From contig NC_068576.1 of the NCBI RefSeq assembly GCF_025698545.1, positions 55,030,094 to 55,094,093 on the forward strand: 64,000 nt of DNA, written 5' to 3'. The stretch comes from Gossypium raimondii. Lineage: Eukaryota > Streptophyta > Magnoliopsida > Malvales > Malvaceae. The stretch's first letter is position 1. Each line of letters begins with the position of its first letter. Made by a program: the position numbers and the translations under genes. The notes under the pieces are model-generated. The model was not told where the DNA came from. It did no database searches and saw only the letters and a program-made list of their open reading frames with translations. This document shows, in pieces, positions 11,962-23,381 of the stretch.

Positions 11962-12755
11962 GGATAAATTACACCCATGATCACTTTTGTTTACCTTAGG
12001 TTACATTTTAGTCACTTATGTTTGAAATGTTACGTTTTTTTTACTTATGTTATCGTGTTGTAACATTTTAGTCACTGAGCTATTAATTGTCGCTAACCGT
12101 GTAACGGTAAGTTGACGTGGCACGTTAATCATCATTTCAAACAAAAATTTTAGGGTAAATTATACAATCGATCCTCATATTTTTTTCATTTTGAGCAATT
12201 TAATTTTTTTATGTTCATATATAATTTTTTAATTATTTCCCATTATTTTATGTTTCTCCTTATCTTTTCTTACATTCTCCATTTCTTTTAACATATCAAG
12301 AACTCGAATTGGCAGTGAAGAAATAAGTAGGAAGTCGAAAACCATCATTGTCTATAACCAAAACCCATTAAACCCATACCAAGCTTTTTTCTTCACTGCC
12401 AATTCGACTTCCTGATATGTTGAAAGAAATGGAGAAGGTAGGAAAATAGAGGGAAAAGCAGAAGAGAATGGAAAATAATGAAAAAAAAAGAGTTAAAAGA
12501 ACATAAAAGAAAAAATTAAATTGCTCGAAATAAAAAATATGGGGACCAATTGTATGATTTAACCTAATTTTTTTGTTTGAAATGATGATTTAAAGCGCCA
12601 CATTAGCTTATCGTTATACCGTTAACGACAATTAACGGTTCAATGACTAAAATGTTACAACACGATAACATAAGTGACTAAAACGTAACATTTCAAACAT
12701 AAGTGACTAAAACGTAACCTAAGGTAAACAAAAGTGACCATGAGTGAATTTACCC
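11962..12755. mobile_element. fold-back MITE of Mutator-like type, 794 bp
   Basis: Nearly the whole element is an inverted repeat with arms of roughly 370 bp around a short loop near 12325-12385. The termini GGATAAATTACACCCATG and the complement of the right end (GGGTAAATTCACTCATGG) match. The 9-bp sequence AAAAATAAA flanks both ends (11953-11961 and 12756-12764), the target-duplication length of Mutator-like elements. There is no coding capacity. A transcript would fold into a very long hairpin. Confidence 0.85.
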
Positions 12756-13110
12756 AAAAATAAAACAGTATCCAGTTTCAACCCAACACTTGCCCAATTT
12801 TGGTACCTACGGCTAATTAAACCTTAGGAGATTAAATTTCTAACCTTAATTTTATTATTTAATTTAAAAGTATTATTATTTTACTCCACTTTTTTAAGGC
12901 TTTTTTCTTTTTCCCATTGTTTCTATCTATATGTCTTTTTTTTTTCAATTTCATCCGTTTTATACGCCAAAATAACAGCAGCCTTTTGTGCTCGCTGTCG
13001 ATTCTCTATTGATAGGATATTTTTAAAAAAAAAGTCAGGAAAAACAGAAAATCCCATGTGTTTTAAATTAGTTTTACTTTTCAGATTCTACGAATTAGTA
13101 TAATTGTTTA

Positions 13111-13467
13111 TTGTAAACTTTAGTTATTTATGTTTGAAATTTTACGTTTTAATCACTTACGTTATCATTTTGTTACGAAGTGCTCACTCCACTGTTAAGC
13201 TCTGTTACCTCCCTAACAGAGATCCTACGTGACAATCTAAATTAAATTTATTTAATTAAAAACTTATTTTCATCCCAGTAATTGGACATCTAAGTTAGCG
13301 ATTAAAACCTATTTAGACTGCCACGTAGGGAGGTAACGGAACTTAATGATAGAGTAATCACGTTGTGACAAAACGATAACATAAGTGACTAAAACGTAAC
13401 ATTTCAAACATAAGTGACTAAAATGTAATATGAGACAAACAAAAGTAACTATTTTTGTAGTTTACCC
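13111..13467. mobile_element. second fold-back MITE, same family
   Basis: Inverted arms share TAGT-A-TTATGTTTGAAAT and ACGTTATC-type blocks with the element at 11962-12755. The right end is TAGTTTACCC. Near-identical 9-mers flank it: AATTGTTTA (13102-13110) and AATTGTTAA (13468-13476). Internal arms carry GTTACCTCCCT and its complement. Confidence 0.7.
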
Positions 13468-13924
13468 AATTGTTAATATTATTATTTTAATTACATAACT
13501 ACCAAACGAGTATTTCTTTTATTTTAAAATATCACACTAACAAATTTAACAAAAATAACATTAACAAATGGATCTAAAATATAAAGACCAATTTTAAATT
13601 TATAAATAATACATATTTTAACCTTTAAAAATAAACTTCTCTCGCTACCACCAAAAATAAATCTACCGACCGAGAAATAAAATAAAAATTAGGTATTTTA
13701 TTTGTCAAAGAATGATTAATAAATGTGCTAGTTTTTCTTTAAAGTCATAATTATATAGACCGAGTCAAATATAAATATGATGCATTTATATGGTGGAGGA
13801 AAAATAAATATGAGGTCACAAATGGCTAAGACCCCCACCTATGCAACTTTTTTCTCTTTTCATCACCTTTCGTACACCTGGGATTAAGTTATGAGGTGCT
13901 TTTTTCCTCTCACCTCTATTCTAT

Positions 13925-14470
13925 TTTTAGTCATTAAATTATGAGGAAATTTTTGTTTCAATCACTTAATTAAAAAATGTTATAATTTAGTCACTATATT
14001 AACTGAAAGTTTTCAGTAATGTCGTTAGATTGTTAAAATCAACATTATATGGTTTTCTCTATTCACACTATCTACATAAATAAAAAGCTCTTTCCTCTTC
14101 TTTTCTATAGTTTAATATTTTTTTCATAAAACAACTTTGGACATTAAGAATCTGTGAACCAAAATTCAAACCACTTTTTTCTTCGACCTCCGATATTGAT
14201 CGTCATATCGACTTGGGTCTAAGGTATATTCTTCTCCTCGTTGATAGGTAATGATCCACCATACCGATCGTCAAACCATCACTTGGAGCCCACTGGCAAA
14301 ACTTTTTAAAAAAACTTAATAGCTCAATGACTTAAATAAAACTTTTGAATACTCCAGTGACTTAAATGGAAACTTTCAAATATATCAGTGACCAAATTGT
14401 TACTTTTTTTAGTTTAGTGACCAAAATGAAGATTACCCATAGTTTAGTGACTAATGGTGTAGTTTACTCA
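13925..14470. mobile_element. degenerate fold-back element related to its neighbours
   Basis: Repeated TTTAGTCA/TTAGTGAC-type phrases run in opposite orientation at the two ends (about 13930-14000 and 14310-14470), as in the flanking fold-back MITEs. Borders and target duplication are not clear. Confidence 0.4.
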
Positions 14471-14508
14471 AAAAAATATTTGAAGATGAAACCACCTTTT
14501 TATATAAA

Positions 14509-15061
14509 GGGTAAATTACACCGGTAGTCACTCAATTATTGATAATTTTTTTATTACCCAACTATGGAAAATTATAAAATGTCACCCAACTATTCGAGTT
14601 TTTCTTTTTGGTCATCATCATTTAATTAATAATGGAAAAATAACTTGTCGACTTTTAAAACTATTATATTGAGTTTTTTAATATTTCCATTTTAGTAAAA
14701 AATTATCAAATTTAGCTGATAAATTTGTTTTTTAGACTTTTAGGTAAAAAGGTCACAATGAAAAGCAAAACTAGAAAAAAAAAAAAAAAAAAAAAAAGAA
14801 GAAGACCAAATTACACAAATTGCAAATGTTGAATGTTATTTTCTTAGAATCAAGACAAAATTGACACAATGTCTAAATCTTGAGTGTTAAAGTTGCTATT
14901 ATACAAATTTTAAAACTTGCCACATCATATTTCCTTTAGCTATTTAACAATCAGTAACCAAAAAATACAAAATCAAATAGTTGGATAATAATTTTATTTC
15001 ATAGTTGAGTAACCAAAAAGAAACTTAACAATAATTTAGTGACTACTAATGTAGTTTACCC
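14509..15061. mobile_element. fold-back MITE with GGGTAAATTACACC terminus
   Basis: Starts GGGTAAATTACACC and ends TAGTTTACCC, with inverted TAGTCACT/AGTGACTA blocks near the ends. Flanking 9-mers TTATATAAA (14500-14508) and ATATATAAA (15062-15070) differ by one base. A poly(A) run lies near 14772-14797. Non-coding. Confidence 0.65.
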
Positions 15062-15463
15062 ATATATAAAATGTATGGTACAAGATTAAGTTTAGATTAT
15101 ACCATAGATGACAACATTTGTAGTTATATATATAAAGATTATATTAATTAATGAATCTAAATTTTAACTTTTTAAGGTTTAAAGCACCAAGGTTCACAAA
15201 CTATATCCTTGATTTAAATTGATCTCAAACTTAAAAATATTCAAATTGAATTTTGAAATATCAATATTGTATCAATCGATTCTTTTTCTATTTAGTTGTT
15301 GGCTTAATGCATTCAAATATCATGTTAAGCATATCTAAAGTACGTAAATCAAATTCTGAGTACATGTATACTTATTGTAAAAATAAATTGGATATGTCAT
15401 ATTAAAAAATAAAAATTTGAATTTTTATGTAGATACAATGTATTAAATTGCTTTTTTAGTAAG

Positions 15464-15897
15464 AAGCTGGTTTCGCTGCGGCAAGGGAATAGTACGTGAT
15501 CAAATAGAGTGTGAATTTTTGGATTTAATAGATATTTGGAAAATTGTTTTGCTTTTTATACGGAGGCGTGGGGTATTTTGGACGGGCTGAATTGTCTTAT
15601 TAAGCGGGGATATGACAAGGTGATTATTTAATCTAATTATATTGAGGCGGTTATAGCTATTCAGGAGAATTCTTCAGAAGCGTCCAATTCTACCTTAATC
15701 AGGAGAATCCATCAGATGTTATCACGGTTCAAAAAGTGGAGCATTCGACACATTTCTAGAGAGAATAATCAAGAAGTTGATCGTTTAGTCAAATTAGTCC
15801 AACATAGAATAAATTTTGTTTGAAATCTCCCCATTGGAGGGGACGGTCTAGTTTATGTATTTAGCTTACTTATTTTACTTTTCACCAAAAAAAAAAC
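15464..15897 (+). pseudogene. LINE-type retrotransposon relic, RNase H domain and 3' end
   Basis: Conceptual translation on plus gives the AEAWGILDGL-type block of the plant LINE/RNase H-like domain, a middle part with an in-frame TAA, then a block ending HISRENNQEVDRLVK, typical of the C-terminal end of these domains. The 3' end has an A-rich tail near 15887-15897. Stops and lost acidic residues show it is dead. Only the 3' end is present, as is common for 5'-truncated LINE insertions. Confidence 0.7.
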
Positions 15898-17460
15898 TTT
15901 CTGAGTCATAATAAAGGTAAAAATTATAAGTTTTGAGAGTTTTCATTGTGAATGTTTAAAAGTGAGACTACAACAATAAAAGGATTAGCTTACATTAAAT
16001 TATAGTTTATACCAAAAAATTATAGTGAAACTCTCACTAGATAAAACCTCATAGACATAGATTATTAAACTAAACTTTATTACATTGTTATACCCCTCCT
16101 TCCTTTGGACCCGTGACAACATGGCAAGCTTTGAGAAACGCCAACCACAAGCAATCTGTCATCCTCCATTACCCGGCTGGTCATTACGTGACCAACATGT
16201 AACAACCCATTTTCAGTGAAATCGGAATAGTGGTTTCGGGACCACAAATTCGAGTCAGAAAGAAAATTTATTTTAATAATATTGCATGGTCTGCATTATG
16301 ATAGGAAAGACTTATGAAAATTTCGATAACAAAATTTTACAGAGTACATGTTTAATTATAGAAAGGACCAAATTGCATAAAATGTAAAAGTTGAGTTCTA
16401 GTAGCTATAAGTATCAAATAGCTATGGGATTCAAAACTTGAGGTCCTTATATGGTAATTAGACCATTAAGAAAAGTTAGTAGATATTTTGATGATTCATC
16501 CATGGAAAATTAGAAAAGAAAAGGACTAAATTGGAATTAGGAATAAATAAAGATGATAATAGCCTAATATCATCTTATTTTATCATCTTCCCAAATTTGC
16601 TATGGAAACCCTAGGAAAGGGAAAGAAAATCAAGCAAGCTTAATTAGGTAAGTAATCATGTCCCGTTTTTAGTAATTTTTATATTTTGAGATCGAAATAA
16701 CCTAAAATATCTATTTTGGGGATCAATTTGTAAAGATGTTAAAGTATTGAAATTCTTCAATGGATGAATATGCTAAAATTTTGAAATTTTGGTAGAAAAT
16801 GAAAGGTTGTTAATAGATAAACAACTTTTGCAAAATGAATTTTCATGAAATTGTTATTTAGGGACTAAATTGTAAAGATGTAAAATTCATGGAAAATTTC
16901 TAATTTTTATGAAATATATATGCTGTAAATGTTATATTTAAAAATTAGTTAGGCTTGGAATAAGGATTAAATTGTATGAACTTCATTTTCCGAGCTTAGG
17001 GACGAAATCGTCATGTATGAAAAGTTTAGGGGCAAAATGTTAATTTTGCATAGGATGTGAATTGAATTAAATTGAGTATGAAATGGATTAAATTGACATT
17101 AAATTCATTTATATAAATCCAAAAAGACCTAATACTGAGTCGAATCGAGGAAAATAAAAAGTATCAGATTAGTAGATCCTTGTATACAAACGTTTATCGA
17201 GGTAAGTTCGTGTAACTTAATTGTGTAATTATTGTTTGAATTGGTTTGAATGATTTGTATGTGAATTATGTAATGACCATGTATATGAAATTTGATTGCA
17301 TGTCCGGAAAATACCCTATAAATGTTAAATCCCGTTTGAATGAATGAAATTCGATTGGATACAGGGTTCTGTTTCCCGAAATGGTAGTGTTCCTGCATAT
17401 GTTGTGAATATACCGTAGCTCGAAAGAGGGTCCCGATATAAGCCCTCTCAAGCTTCACGT

Positions 17461-17740
17461 TAAATGCTTTTCAGAGCATCCCGATCGGTCGTGACCCTAC
17501 ATGTGTTGTGGGCACACCACAGCTCTTATGAGAGTCTCGTTATATGACTCTTTGTGAGCTTCCCGATTAAAGGCTCTTTGTAAGCTTCCCGTTAGTGCTC
17601 GCTTGAACTTCTCGTTATATGGCTATCTGATACTTCCCGTTAAGTGCTTTTTGGAGCTACCCGTTATAAGCTCTTTGTGAGCTTCCCGTTATAGTGCTTG
17701 AGAGAGAGCTTTCTATTTAAGCGCTCATAAAAGCACTCCA
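17461..17740. repeat. tandem minisatellite inside LTR of element A
   Basis: Units of about 25-30 bp built on the phrase AGCTTCCCGTTA with GCTCTTTG links. Some units can pair with themselves (GAGCT...AGCTC near 17653-17675). It is located near the middle of the LTR. Confidence 0.6.
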
Positions 17741-18518
17741 GGATATGAATTGACGGATTTATAGTATTGTACACTTCAGGTGTACTACCCAAGTATCCAT
17801 CGAAATTTCAAATGATTCAACGAGTGAATTTCTAACATGAGAACATGTGAAATCAAAATGAAACTATTATCTGTATATGCATGAAATATTTGAAAACTAG
17901 ATACCTAATGAGCTAATCCTTGTTCTTGATATTTACATGAAATACATGACTAACATGCACATGCTTGGTGAAGTTATGTGTTAGACAAATGGCCAATTTG
18001 CTTTGGATGCACTTTGTATGCTTACTTTATGTATAAATGTATGGTAAGTTAATTTCCGTTATACGAACTTACTAGGCGTTAAGTGCTTACTCTGTCTTAT
18101 TTCCTCTATTTTAGAGTTCTCGGAGGCTCATTAGGTTGGAAACTTGGAGGAGATCACTCACACTATCCATCTGCCCATTTCGATATATTTATAAAACTAA
18201 TTTTGGTTATAATGACATATATAGGTTAACTTGGCCATTGATGGCATATAAATATTTTGGTTGTAAATAGCCATTTGAATGGCTTATATTTGGTATGTTT
18301 TGATGTGTAAATAATCTAAATATTGCTTGATGTGTGTTTGAAATGTCAAATAATGGCAAATACATGGATGAATTTGCTCAATTAGGTAAAAATAGAGTTT
18401 ATGAATACAAGTAATGAAAATATCATGTATTGTATTGGATTGAGATTGTGTTTAAGTGTTGATGTAGGTGGAAGAAGAATTGGGTGAGAAATAGGGCTTA
18501 GAAATAGCCTTATGTTAT

Positions 18519-18800
18519 CTACACGGGCAGAAACACGGGCGTGTGCCTCAGCCGTGTGTGACACACGGCCTAGTACATAGGCATGTGATATGGTCGTGTG
18601 TCCCTTGCATCTTAAAAATTTAAAATAGAATGCTCAGGTATTTTCACAGGACCTGACACACGGGCGTGTGGCTTGGCCGTGTGACACCTATATTTAAATA
18701 TATTGCAAGCCAGAGAGTTACACGAGCTGGGGACACGACCGTGTGCCCTACTTCAAATACCACACGGCCTAAAACACAGGTGTGTCACTTGGTTATGTGA
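18519..18800. repeat. cluster of ACACGG/CCGTGT palindromic motifs
   Basis: Many near-palindromic ACACGGGCGTGTG and GGCCGTGTG copies occur in the LTR of element A. The same cluster recurs at 23050-23150 in the partial 3' LTR. I associate this motif with abundant cotton gypsy repeats (recall, not checked). Confidence 0.65.
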
Positions 18801-18814
18801 GCCACACTACCGAC

Positions 18815-21800
18815 CAGATCGACTTAGTTTTCATGAGTTCGAGCAGTTGATTTGAGATCACTAAATCCGATGAAAAATTTAGAAAATTTATTAATTAATA
18901 ATTATAAGTTAAGCGTGATTTTAGAAATATTTCTAAAATTAGTGAATTTTGTGATTTAAAAGAAATTATTTGGTAAATTGGGTCGAAAACGAGGTATCGA
19001 GACCTCGATATTATAAACTGAGCCGTAAATATTTTTATAAATATTTACGGAGTGTCATTAGGGTAGTATTAAAGTTTCGTTAAGAAATTTTAATGTTCCG
19101 ATGGTTAATTGATTAAAAAGATCGAATTGAAAAAAAACATATTCTCGGGACTCCGTTCCGATAAATCGGACTCTTAAATATTTATTATAAATATTTACGA
19201 AGTTAGTTGTATAGTTAATTAGGTGAATTTGACTTAATTAGGAGTTATTTGAAAAAGGACTAAATTGAAATAAGGGTGAAAGTTGAATAATAGATTAAAA
19301 AAGTTAAAAGGACTAAATAAGCAATTATGCCATCAGCCTAAATTGAGGCGGCATAACGAAAGAAATTTCTGAGATATTTTAGTTAATATATATTATATTT
19401 ATTTACTTAGGAAATAGGTATTATATTAATTATATTATTATAATATTATATTATTATATATATAAAACAAAAGAAATAAAAGAGAGAAAAAGGGAATGGA
19501 AACAGAATAGCAAAACGAAAACAGGGAAGAAAGGGAAAAAGAAAAAGAAAAAGGGAAGGAAAGAAGGAAAATTTGGGGTTTCAAGGTTTAAAGTTAATTT
19601 GGTAAGTCAATTTAGCCCATTTTCTTGTAATTTTGAGTTTTAGGAAACTAGAACAAAATACTATTAAGTATATGCTGAAAATTTGAAAGATAGTAGATTT
19701 TTAGACATGAGTTATGTTGAATTAATTGATGAATCGGGGTTAAATTGATTGAATTTCAAGTTAGAAGTTAGTAAAAGGTTGATTTGTAAAATAAAACATA
19801 AGTTTTGAATAGTAGGGAGTAAATTGAGAGAATTTTGAAATTAGGGATTTATGGTGAAATTGAAGAGTTAAAATGAGTTTATAGTAAGAATTAAGAGAGA
19901 ATATGGAGTTAGATTGGGAAAATAAAATTAGTATTGATAAGGGATTAAATTAGAATTTAAGTAAATTTAGGTATAAATGGAAATATTTTGATGAAATTTT
20001 GTATTAATGATTTTTAATTGTTTAATTACGAAGCAAATGTCGTGCAAGAGTCATTGTCCGAGAAAGGAAAGGAGAAGGTGGACAAGGAGTGATTCGAGAA
20101 AATTTCGGTTAGTATTACCATAATTCAAATTTAATTATTAATTGTTAAATTTTAAATTAAAATACATGATAAGCAAATTGAGGTAAGTATTATGATTAAA
20201 TTGAATGAAAAATACGTATTGGTATTGAATTTATTAATAGCAATTGTTGAATTTTAATAATATGTTTAGTAAATAAAATAAGGTGAATATTGATATTGAA
20301 TTAAATGATATTGAATTATATGTGAATTGAACGGAAATTACTAGTGATATGATTTGAATTAAAAGAATTAATGTGGTATTGAAACGCATATTGGATTGAG
20401 AAATTGATTTGAATTGTGAACATGAGAAATTGTGAGCATTTGATGGTACATTGATTGGAAAGTGGAAAAATGTATTGGTATTGAATTGTATATTGATTAG
20501 AAAGTGAAACATGAATTTGAAATGAATTGTGATTGAATCGAAAGTGAATTTGAAATAGAAAAAAAATTTATTTGAATACCCTATTAACTAGTCGGGCTGG
20601 GTCGGATATAGTTGACATGCCATAGGATTGGAAGAGTTCGGGGATACTTCGACCTCGAGTCGATGAGACACTGGGTGTCACTATATTTCTTCGGATAGAT
20701 TCGATGAGGTACTGAGTACCAACTTTCTTCGGCTTTGTTGATGAGACACAGGGTGTCAACTATTGCTTCAAACTATCCGATGAGGCACTAGGTGCCATTC
20801 TGGTGTGTTTGGTTGAATCCGTGTATCTACCAAAGTCCGAGTCAAGTTAATAGGGGTAAATGAATAATTTTGATAATATAAATTTTATTGAATGATCTTG
20901 AATATGAATTGAAATAAGATATTAAATTGAGATATGGAAATGAAATGTATGAACCATGGGTTCAAGAAATAGATAATGATATAGTTCATGAAATGGTTTT
21001 GGTAGTATGAGATGATGTAAAAATCTGAGTGAAGAAAAGCAAATTGAAATAGCTATTGTTGAGAAATGAGAAGTGAAAATAAAATGATTTGAAATAGTGA
21101 AAAATATGTGAATTTAATTGAATACAATTTATTGAAATTTATTTATGGATTTAATGTATAAATTGAGTGTTAAAAGATTATAAGTGTAAATTGATTATAA
21201 ATGAACGAATCGAATTAAAAGATAGTTATTATTATTGTTGTTGTTGAAACAAGTTGATTTAATGTATTAAATGTTTATTGAAAGATTAATGGTATAAATT
21301 GAATTAAGAAATAGTGTATGAGTTAATTTGAATACACTTTTATAAAATTAGTTATTATTATTTTTATTTTTATTGAAACATATTGGTCTAAATGTTTAAT
21401 TTGATTATTAAAAGATTTAAAGTATAAATTGAATATCAATAGAAATTATAATGAATGAGTTGATAAATTGATTGAATTTGTATGAATTGGAATGAGTTAT
21501 TAGAATGAGATATTTTATAAATTTGAATTATGGTAATACCACTGAGTATTCTCATACTCAGCGTACGGTTGTTTCTGTGCGCAGGTTAGTAGAAAACCAG
21601 TGTTCGGTCCAGCATTCAGAGCAATCTCAACCTTAGAGAAATTTTAGTGATGTACATTTCTTTTGATAACGTGGCCTGTACCTAAGTGATGTATAGGTTA
21701 AGTATAAGAGTTTTGTGATTGTGGTTGTAGAATGATGTTTAAATTGGTTATAAGTATGAAATGGAACTAATATGACATATTTGATACAGGTATGCTATAT

Positions 21801-21898
21801 CTGTTATTTATTTGTGAACTAGTTATAAGTTATCTGATATATTCCGTAATGCTCTGTAACCCTGTTCCGGCGATGGTTTAGGGTTAAGGGGTGTTACA
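18815..21898 (+). mobile_element. nested solo LTR (element B), about 3.1 kb
   Basis: The left end aligns base for base (27 positions, mainly transitions) with the start of the LTR at 29761, its TG decayed to CA. The right end is GTGTTACA. Target copies CCGAC (18810-18814) and CTGAC (21899-21903) flank it, and the unbroken 3' LTR of element A has CTGACC at the matching spot. No primer site or coding region is inside, so it is a solo LTR. Confidence 0.75.
20662..20796. repeat. four-unit hairpin array in LTR B with covarying stems
   Basis: Units at 20662-20680, 20703-20720, 20740-20757 and 20779-20796 each begin GATGAG. Each can form a 5-bp stem over a 3-nt loop: GACAC/GTGTC, GGTAC/GTACC, GACAC/GTGTC and GGCAC/GTGCC. 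Changes on one arm are matched on the other. Confidence 0.7.
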
Positions 21899-22285
21899 CT
21901 GACCACATGGGCGTGTGTTCCCTGCACCTTAGAAATCTTGAGAAATTTTGCGAAAAATCTCTGAGATTCCGATTTAGTCTCGACTTATTTCTAATGTATG
22001 TTTTGGTCCTCGAGGGCTCATACAATGGATGATATGATTAATTTCTAATATGAATGTTAAGTAATATTAAATATCTGAGATTGATCTGTAAACTCCAGTA
22101 ATGTTTTTAAACCCTATTTTGGCGACGGATATGGGTTAGAGGTGTTACATTTATTGGTATCAGAGCTATGATTTAACTGATTCTTGGACTAACGTAGCAA
22201 GTACGAGTTTAGCTATACATGCCATTATATTACTTGTGATAGTGTGATATCTCCTAACCATTTTAAATGTGTTTTTCATATAGTA

Positions 22286-23012
22286 ATGTCGTCCAACCGA
22301 GCTAGAGCTGAATCCGAGGAAGCTGAGAGTAATGCTTCAGCTTCAGTTCAAAGTGCTGCATCTAGTAGCAGTAGGAGGCCCGAATCTGAGGGCCGATGTT
22401 AGGAGCCAAAAGAAGCCTTCTTTCAAATTATGAATGAGTGGTTTACAAAATTCTTGAGAACAAATCTTGCTGTACAACAACCTTCCCATCCTGCTCCTCA
22501 ACTGATTCCCGATATGCCACAAGGTATTGAATCTGTTAGAATTGGTAAGCCTCCAGGAGATAAAATTCGGAAATATGGGGCAGAAGAATTCAGGGCTACT
22601 GCCGATAATGATCCGGAAAGGGCTGAATTTTGGCTAGAAAATACAATCAGGGTTTTGGATGAATTATCTTGTACACCTGAAGAATGTTTGAAATGTGTTG
22701 TATCTCTGTTAAAAGACTCAGCCTACCAGTGGTGGAATACCTTTATTTCTATTGTACCGAGGGAAAATGTTACTTGGGAATTTTTCCAAACAGAATTAAA
22801 AAAAGAAGTGGATTAGCCAGAGATTTTTTTATCAGAAAAAGAAAGAATTTTTAGAGCTCAAGCAGGGGAATATGACTATATCTAAATACGAGCGAGAATT
22901 TGTTCGGCTAAACAAATATACTAGAGAATGTATCTGAATACGATTTAAAGAGAGATTAAATGAAAACATCAAGTTGTTAGTTGGGATTTTGGATTAAAAG
23001 AATTTGTTGTAC
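22286..23012 (+). pseudogene. broken gag of element A
   Basis: Starts at ATG 22286 with a Ser/Ala/Glu-rich N-terminus. A TAG stop interrupts the same frame before 22430. An open stretch then runs 22430-22816 (128 codons) and shows the retrotransposon Gag core, including RAEFWLE and the SAYQWWNT-type block. After a stop at 22814-22816 further degraded gag text continues to about 23010, where it runs straight into LTR sequence. There is no zinc knuckle, protease or polymerase. It would have encoded the capsid protein of a Ty3/gypsy element; it is non-functional. Confidence 0.75.
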
Positions 23013-23381
23013 GTGACCCCCATATTTAAATATATTGCCAGTCAGAGAGTTACACGGTCGTGTACCTTACTTTAAATACCAGACGGTATAAGACACGGGT
23101 GTGTCATTTGGCCGTGTGAGCTACATGGCCTGACCACACGGGTGTGTGTCCCTTGTACCTTGGAAAAATTGTGAAATTTGGCGAAAAATTCTTTGAGATT
23201 TCGATTTAGTCCCGACTTGTTTTTAATGTATGTTTTGGGCCTCGAGGGCTCATACAAGGGATGATATGATTAATTTTTGATATGAATGTTAAGTAATATA
23301 AAATATCTGAGATTGATCTGTAAACTTTGGTAATGCTCTTAAACCCTGTTCCGACGACGAATACGGGTTAGGGGTGTTACA
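23013..23381 (+). mobile_element. partial 3' LTR of element A
   Basis: 369 bp matching the distal part of the 5' LTR (about 18676-18814 plus 21899-22149), ending GGGGTGTTACA. Its left edge joins gag directly, so a deletion removed pol and most of this LTR. Confidence 0.75.

Larger units (their letters stand above)
16198..23381 (+). mobile_element. decayed Ty3/gypsy-type LTR retrotransposon (element A)
   Basis: The 5' LTR begins TGTAACAACCCATTTTCAG (16198) and ends GTGTTACA (22149), interrupted by a nested LTR at 18815-21898. A primer site TGGTATCAGAGC (22155-22166), the initiator tRNA-Met type, follows. A broken gag starts at 22286. Pol is missing. A partial 3' LTR (23013-23381) is homologous to the end of the 5' LTR. 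Flanking pentamers CAACA (16193-16197) and TAACA (23382-23386) look like a TSD with one transition. LTR length without the insert is about 2.9 kb. Confidence 0.8.

Noticed and set aside
17129-17458. 109-codon minus-strand open frame
   Set aside because: It lies wholly in the LTR of element A, antisense, and has no domain; chance opening.
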